NCBI GenBank assembly: GCA_009761415.1
Contig: QUOL01000018.1
Span: forward strand, 310,001-374,000
From: Sarcomyxa edulis
Lineage: Eukaryota; Basidiomycota; Agaricomycetes; Agaricales; Mycenaceae
Direction of reading: 5' to 3'
Length of the DNA stretch: 64,000 bases
Of the stretch, positions 61,102-64,000 are shown piece by piece. Within the stretch, counting starts at the first letter, position 1. Each line of letters opens with the position of its first letter. The translations under genes and the position numbers were made by a program. The notes under the pieces were generated by a model, which did no database searches, had not been told where the DNA came from, and was given only the letters and a program-made list of their open reading frames with translations.

Positions 61102-61967
61102 ATGGCATTGCATGCGCTAGCAATCACTCGCATCTGCGTTCTTTGTGAGTAGGATATCCGTCAGACTTGAAGAACCTGCCAATATTAACCAAACTACAGC
61201 TCTGACATTGATATTCGGCATCACCATCCTTGGAATAGGAGCCCACTTTCTTAGCTTCGCATTACCTGCCGGGGTTTACCTCCCCTTTACAGGATTGGCA
61301 GTTGCCGTTGGTTGTCTTACACTGATCACGCTACCAGTATTGTGGGTATGGTGTGCTTTCAGGATGAACACTTCTGACCACGGCAACGCACGATATGTAG
61401 CTTGGTTGTTGGCCTATTGCGCAAAGGGGCATTTCTCACTAGGATCGTGGTAGAAATTCCTGTCCTTGGTAGGCCTCATATAACGTATATCATCCGGGTC
61501 TCAATTTATTCCTTCGTTTTACAGCGTTTCTTTCGGTGATGTTCCTTACCAATGGCGCAGTCACTGCTAGTGCTCAATTATTCACCGGCGGTTGTGAGAA
61601 TGTCAATGGTAGGCCTTTGTTTGAGCTGTCTCGACATATATGACGCTGCTAATCCACCCAATCCTGCAGTCGAAACGAACGAGTTTTGCAATCAATATTT
61701 CGCAATCATAGGCCTCTCAATTGTGAACTGGATCATACGTGCGTGTATTGTTGACTGAATAATTGTTTGACGGCGGAAGTTTGAGCTATTCCTTTAGTCA
61801 TGACCTACACCATAGTCCTCGCCGTATACTCATGGAATGCTAGCAAGCGTGGACAGAAAGTTTGGACTTCTTCTGTCAACGCGACCGAGGTTTTCGCGTC
61901 TAGTGCCACAACCAATACCGGGATGGTTGAAAGAGGACCTCCAGGCGACAAGTATGTGGAAATTTGA
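61102..61967 (+). CDS. MARVEL-like four-helix membrane protein, copy B
   Basis: Six exons encode about 190 residues, starting MALHALAITRICVLS at 61102. Splicing joins ALTLIFGITILGIGAHFLSF, then LVVGLLRKGAFLTRIVVEIP, then AFLSVMFLTNGAVTASAQLF, VETNEFCNQYFAIIGLSIVN, and MTYTIVLAVYSWNASKRGQK with a short cytosolic tail ending PPGDKYVEI. The tail start, RGQKVWTSSV, is identical to that of copy A, and intron positions and phases correspond throughout. The copies are clearly diverged, so the duplication is not recent. Four transmembrane helices are expected. Function unknown. It is convergent with the C2H2 gene at 62300-63932. Confidence 0.82.
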
Positions 61968-62299
61968 TCCTGCAAAGAGAAATCTCTACACGTAAATCAT
62001 GAGTGTATTGTGATCGTATATACATATGCATATGGTGGTATCATATTGGTGTATGGGATATTGTATTCGTGAGATCGTGAGATACAGACCAGGTGAGGAC
62101 AAGGATAGCAGAGAAACATACAAAGCATTACGACAACATTTCGACCGAGAGAGTCCGACTATAGGAAATACAGAATAACTTGTGTAAGAAAAGCATAGAT
62201 GCATACCAGGGAACTTGCAGTTGGGTAATAAAGATGTCCCAGTGTGTAGTCCATATCTGAGCCAAGCGGTCATATCGGAATATATTGTTCCGGGATAAC
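61968..62299. other. convergent 3' spacer
   Basis: These 332 bp lie between the stops of MARVEL copy B (+) and the C2H2 gene (-). The minus-strand open frame at 61986-62381 continues past the C2H2 stop in another phase and is not supported. Confidence 0.5.
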
Positions 62300-63932
62300 T
62301 CACTGAGACGGTCTCGATAGAATGGACGAGATAGGCAATCTGTAAAGACAGAACGTCAATAATTTGGCCAGACCGGTGCACAAATCAAGAGGCTTACCTT
62401 GGAGAGCTGGAAGAGTTACGCGACCGGCAACCCCAATTCCTGGAATTCTTCTGATGTCGAACCAGGTCTGCCCTCGATGTAAGAGATTGACCACAGTCGC
62501 ACCTGAATAGTTTCAATCCTTTATGAGCGTTCTCGTGGCCTATTGCATGTCAGGAATGTATTCTTGCACGATAATTAGGTAATGACGCACGAATCAGATT
62601 GTGTTTCGCTGTGAAGGTACTCGTGCAGCCCTCGAAGGAGCATGAGAATGAGGCGGGGTTTTTTCTTCGAATGGCGCTCGCTTCCGCAACGGCGGGGGTC
62701 GTTACTTTGAGCTTTGGTATAGGTTTCTCGTCGGTCCTCTCTCCAGACATCTTGAGATTCTTCTCAGTGGCCTCCTGATCAAGATGCATTGCCCGTTTCT
62801 TCTTGCGTATTTTGATCGTGCTATATGGGCCGTCGTCAACAGCTATGCTCGAACTCCTTATTCGAATTGTGTTGTGATCCCAAGTATGATCCTGGGCTCT
62901 GCCCGAGTCACTATAACGTCTATGGGACAGATCATTGCCCATATCGCGACGTCCGGTAGAGAAAAGACCAGGGTAACCGTGACCAGGTATTGTCAGGGAA
63001 TCCGAGTCATCGTTATTAGAACCAGAGGAATTGACGATCATAGGGGTGATTGATTCTGATGCACTATATGACAGTGTGCGATTGAAGAAGGAACGAGGAG
63101 AAGAAGGTGACGACTCGAAATCGAGCAGCTCGTCACGAGAAGAACTGGCAGCAGGAGATAGAGGAGGGAGCGAAGCTACCGTTGGGGCAGGGGATGGATC
63201 TGTAGATGGACTATCGTCGATAGCAAAGTCGTCGCCATTGCTGGAAGCGGAAAGGCTATGAGATCTTGAATGAGGGGTGCTTCGAGAGAACCATCGTCCA
63301 CGACTCTCGAGAACGAGGAATGATGGATCTTGAGCCGAAAGTAAATTCCTGTCGTTGTCGCTGTAACGCCGAGGTGGAACTATGTTATCACCATCGAGGG
63401 CGAGAGATGGTCGAGACGGTACGAGCTCCCGACCCAGTAATGCTTCGGAGTCATCGATGTTGATACCATTCCAACCAGCTGATTTGAAGAAGTCATCGAC
63501 GTCGAACCATTGTGAGAACGAGGGGTTCTCTCCAGCCAATGGACCACTGAACTCTGTCCCGTAGAAAAACATTAGGCAGGTCAGAAGCTTGACAACACAT
63601 CCACACCAATAGTAGCGACTTGCCGGAGTTGCTCAGAAGAGACCCGCCATCAGAAGATTGGCTGAACGGCGAGTTTGGAGACTCGAGATTATCAAATATG
63701 AATGATGGGTAATCTCCGAGAGGGCTCCTAGCTGTAATGCTATATTCAGTGTCGAAGTTCTTGGTAGGATCGAGAGCTGGGGACAGCAAGTCATCAGGAC
63801 CACGAACATCCATCAACCTAGATCCATCTCGTGAGACACAGTGACTGGTATGTATAGCATAATAGACAATTACCTCGCCTCTGATTCGTCGGGGCCCATG
63901 ATTGCTATGGGTATGTAGTCGACGCTCTCCAT
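62300..63932 (-). CDS. C2H2-type transcription factor with an atypical second finger
   Basis: Five exons give about 450 residues from MESVDYIPIAIMGPDESEA at 63932. After an intron (about 63819-63873) the frame runs LMDVRGPDDLLSPALDP, then through FSGPLAGENPSFSQWFDVDD into a long Ser/Pro-rich segment. A basic patch, IKIRKKKRAMHLDQEA, may be a nuclear signal. The first finger spans an intron and reads FSCSFEGCTSTFTAKHNLIR HENAH (C-x4-C-x12-H-x3-H). The second reads FRCDCGQSLTSRADLVRH QKNSRNWGC, with only one residue between its cysteines and a cysteine in place of the last histidine. The tail is LPISSILSRPSQ. DNA binding is inferred; targets are unknown. No close relationship to the Crz1-like gene was evident. 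Confidence 0.8.
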
Positions 63933-64000
63933 GTACTACGATTGGTATCAGAGGGATTCACTGTGACTCAAGAGCTTTGGGGAGTATGAAGTGGGGGAGG

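Noticed and set aside
60829..61152. 107-codon plus-strand frame before MARVEL copy B
   Set aside because: It runs into the MARVEL first exon and stops in its intron; the paralogue starts at the internal MALHALAIT methionine, and the upstream part has no counterpart in copy A.

Overview
This is nuclear DNA of a filamentous basidiomycete, most likely an agaricomycete. Nearly every gene is split by many short GT-AG introns (about 45-70 nt). Genes lie on both strands, a few hundred bases to several kb apart, with no operons. The families also fit: a Zn2Cys6 regulator resembling Lentinula PriB, an F-box/LRR-like protein, a MYND finger on a helical-repeat protein, MARVEL-like four-helix membrane proteins, and an acyl-CoA dehydrogenase fused to cytochrome b5. 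No rRNA, tRNA, CRISPR array or intact transposase gene was seen. I joined exons by hand from splice signals and reading frame, so family assignments are firmer than exact exon borders.

Layout. 1-9039 holds five minus-strand genes: the 5' part of an SRA/YDG protein, a CCCH zinc-finger protein, the t-SNARE SEC9, the U3 snoRNP protein MPP10 and an F-box protein. The F-box gene is head-to-head with an alpha-methylacyl-CoA racemase (9422-11039, +). A single-pass membrane protein (12343-13605) and a PriB-like regulator (16588-20758) follow after long spacers. A probable mitochondrial helical-repeat protein (21072-24377, -) is divergent from ribosomal protein P0 (24813-26014, +). Next come trehalose-6-phosphate synthase (26615-28527), an NmrA/epimerase-like NAD(P)-binding protein (28857-30279, -), a cytochrome b5-acyl-CoA dehydrogenase (31771-35297) and a C3HC zinc-finger nuclear-pore-type protein (36177-38478).

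The spacer 38479-40709 contains a 1,084-bp element with 109-bp terminal inverted repeats flanked by ATTGAG direct repeats. I read it as a non-autonomous DNA transposon. After it come an unrecognised conserved-looking protein (40710-43204), a MARVEL-like protein (43982-44963), a MYND protein (45206-47566, -) and a possibly broken gene (47871-48560, -). A Crz1-like C2H2 regulator (50526-52987, -) is followed by a 5.7-kb stretch with coding-like but unassignable fragments. Then come the decapping nuclease Rai1 (58722-60440), a second MARVEL-like paralogue (61102-61967) and a second C2H2 regulator (62300-63932, -).

Functional threads. Two enzymes of branched or long-chain acyl-CoA breakdown, the racemase and the cyt b5-dehydrogenase, end in peroxisomal PTS1-type tripeptides (SKL, ARL). 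Several genes serve RNA and ribosome biology (MPP10, P0, RAI1, the helical-repeat protein). Three are DNA-binding regulators. The two MARVEL-like genes are a local duplication with the same intron layout. Most genes are housekeeping; the novelty lies in the spacers and the unrecognised proteins.
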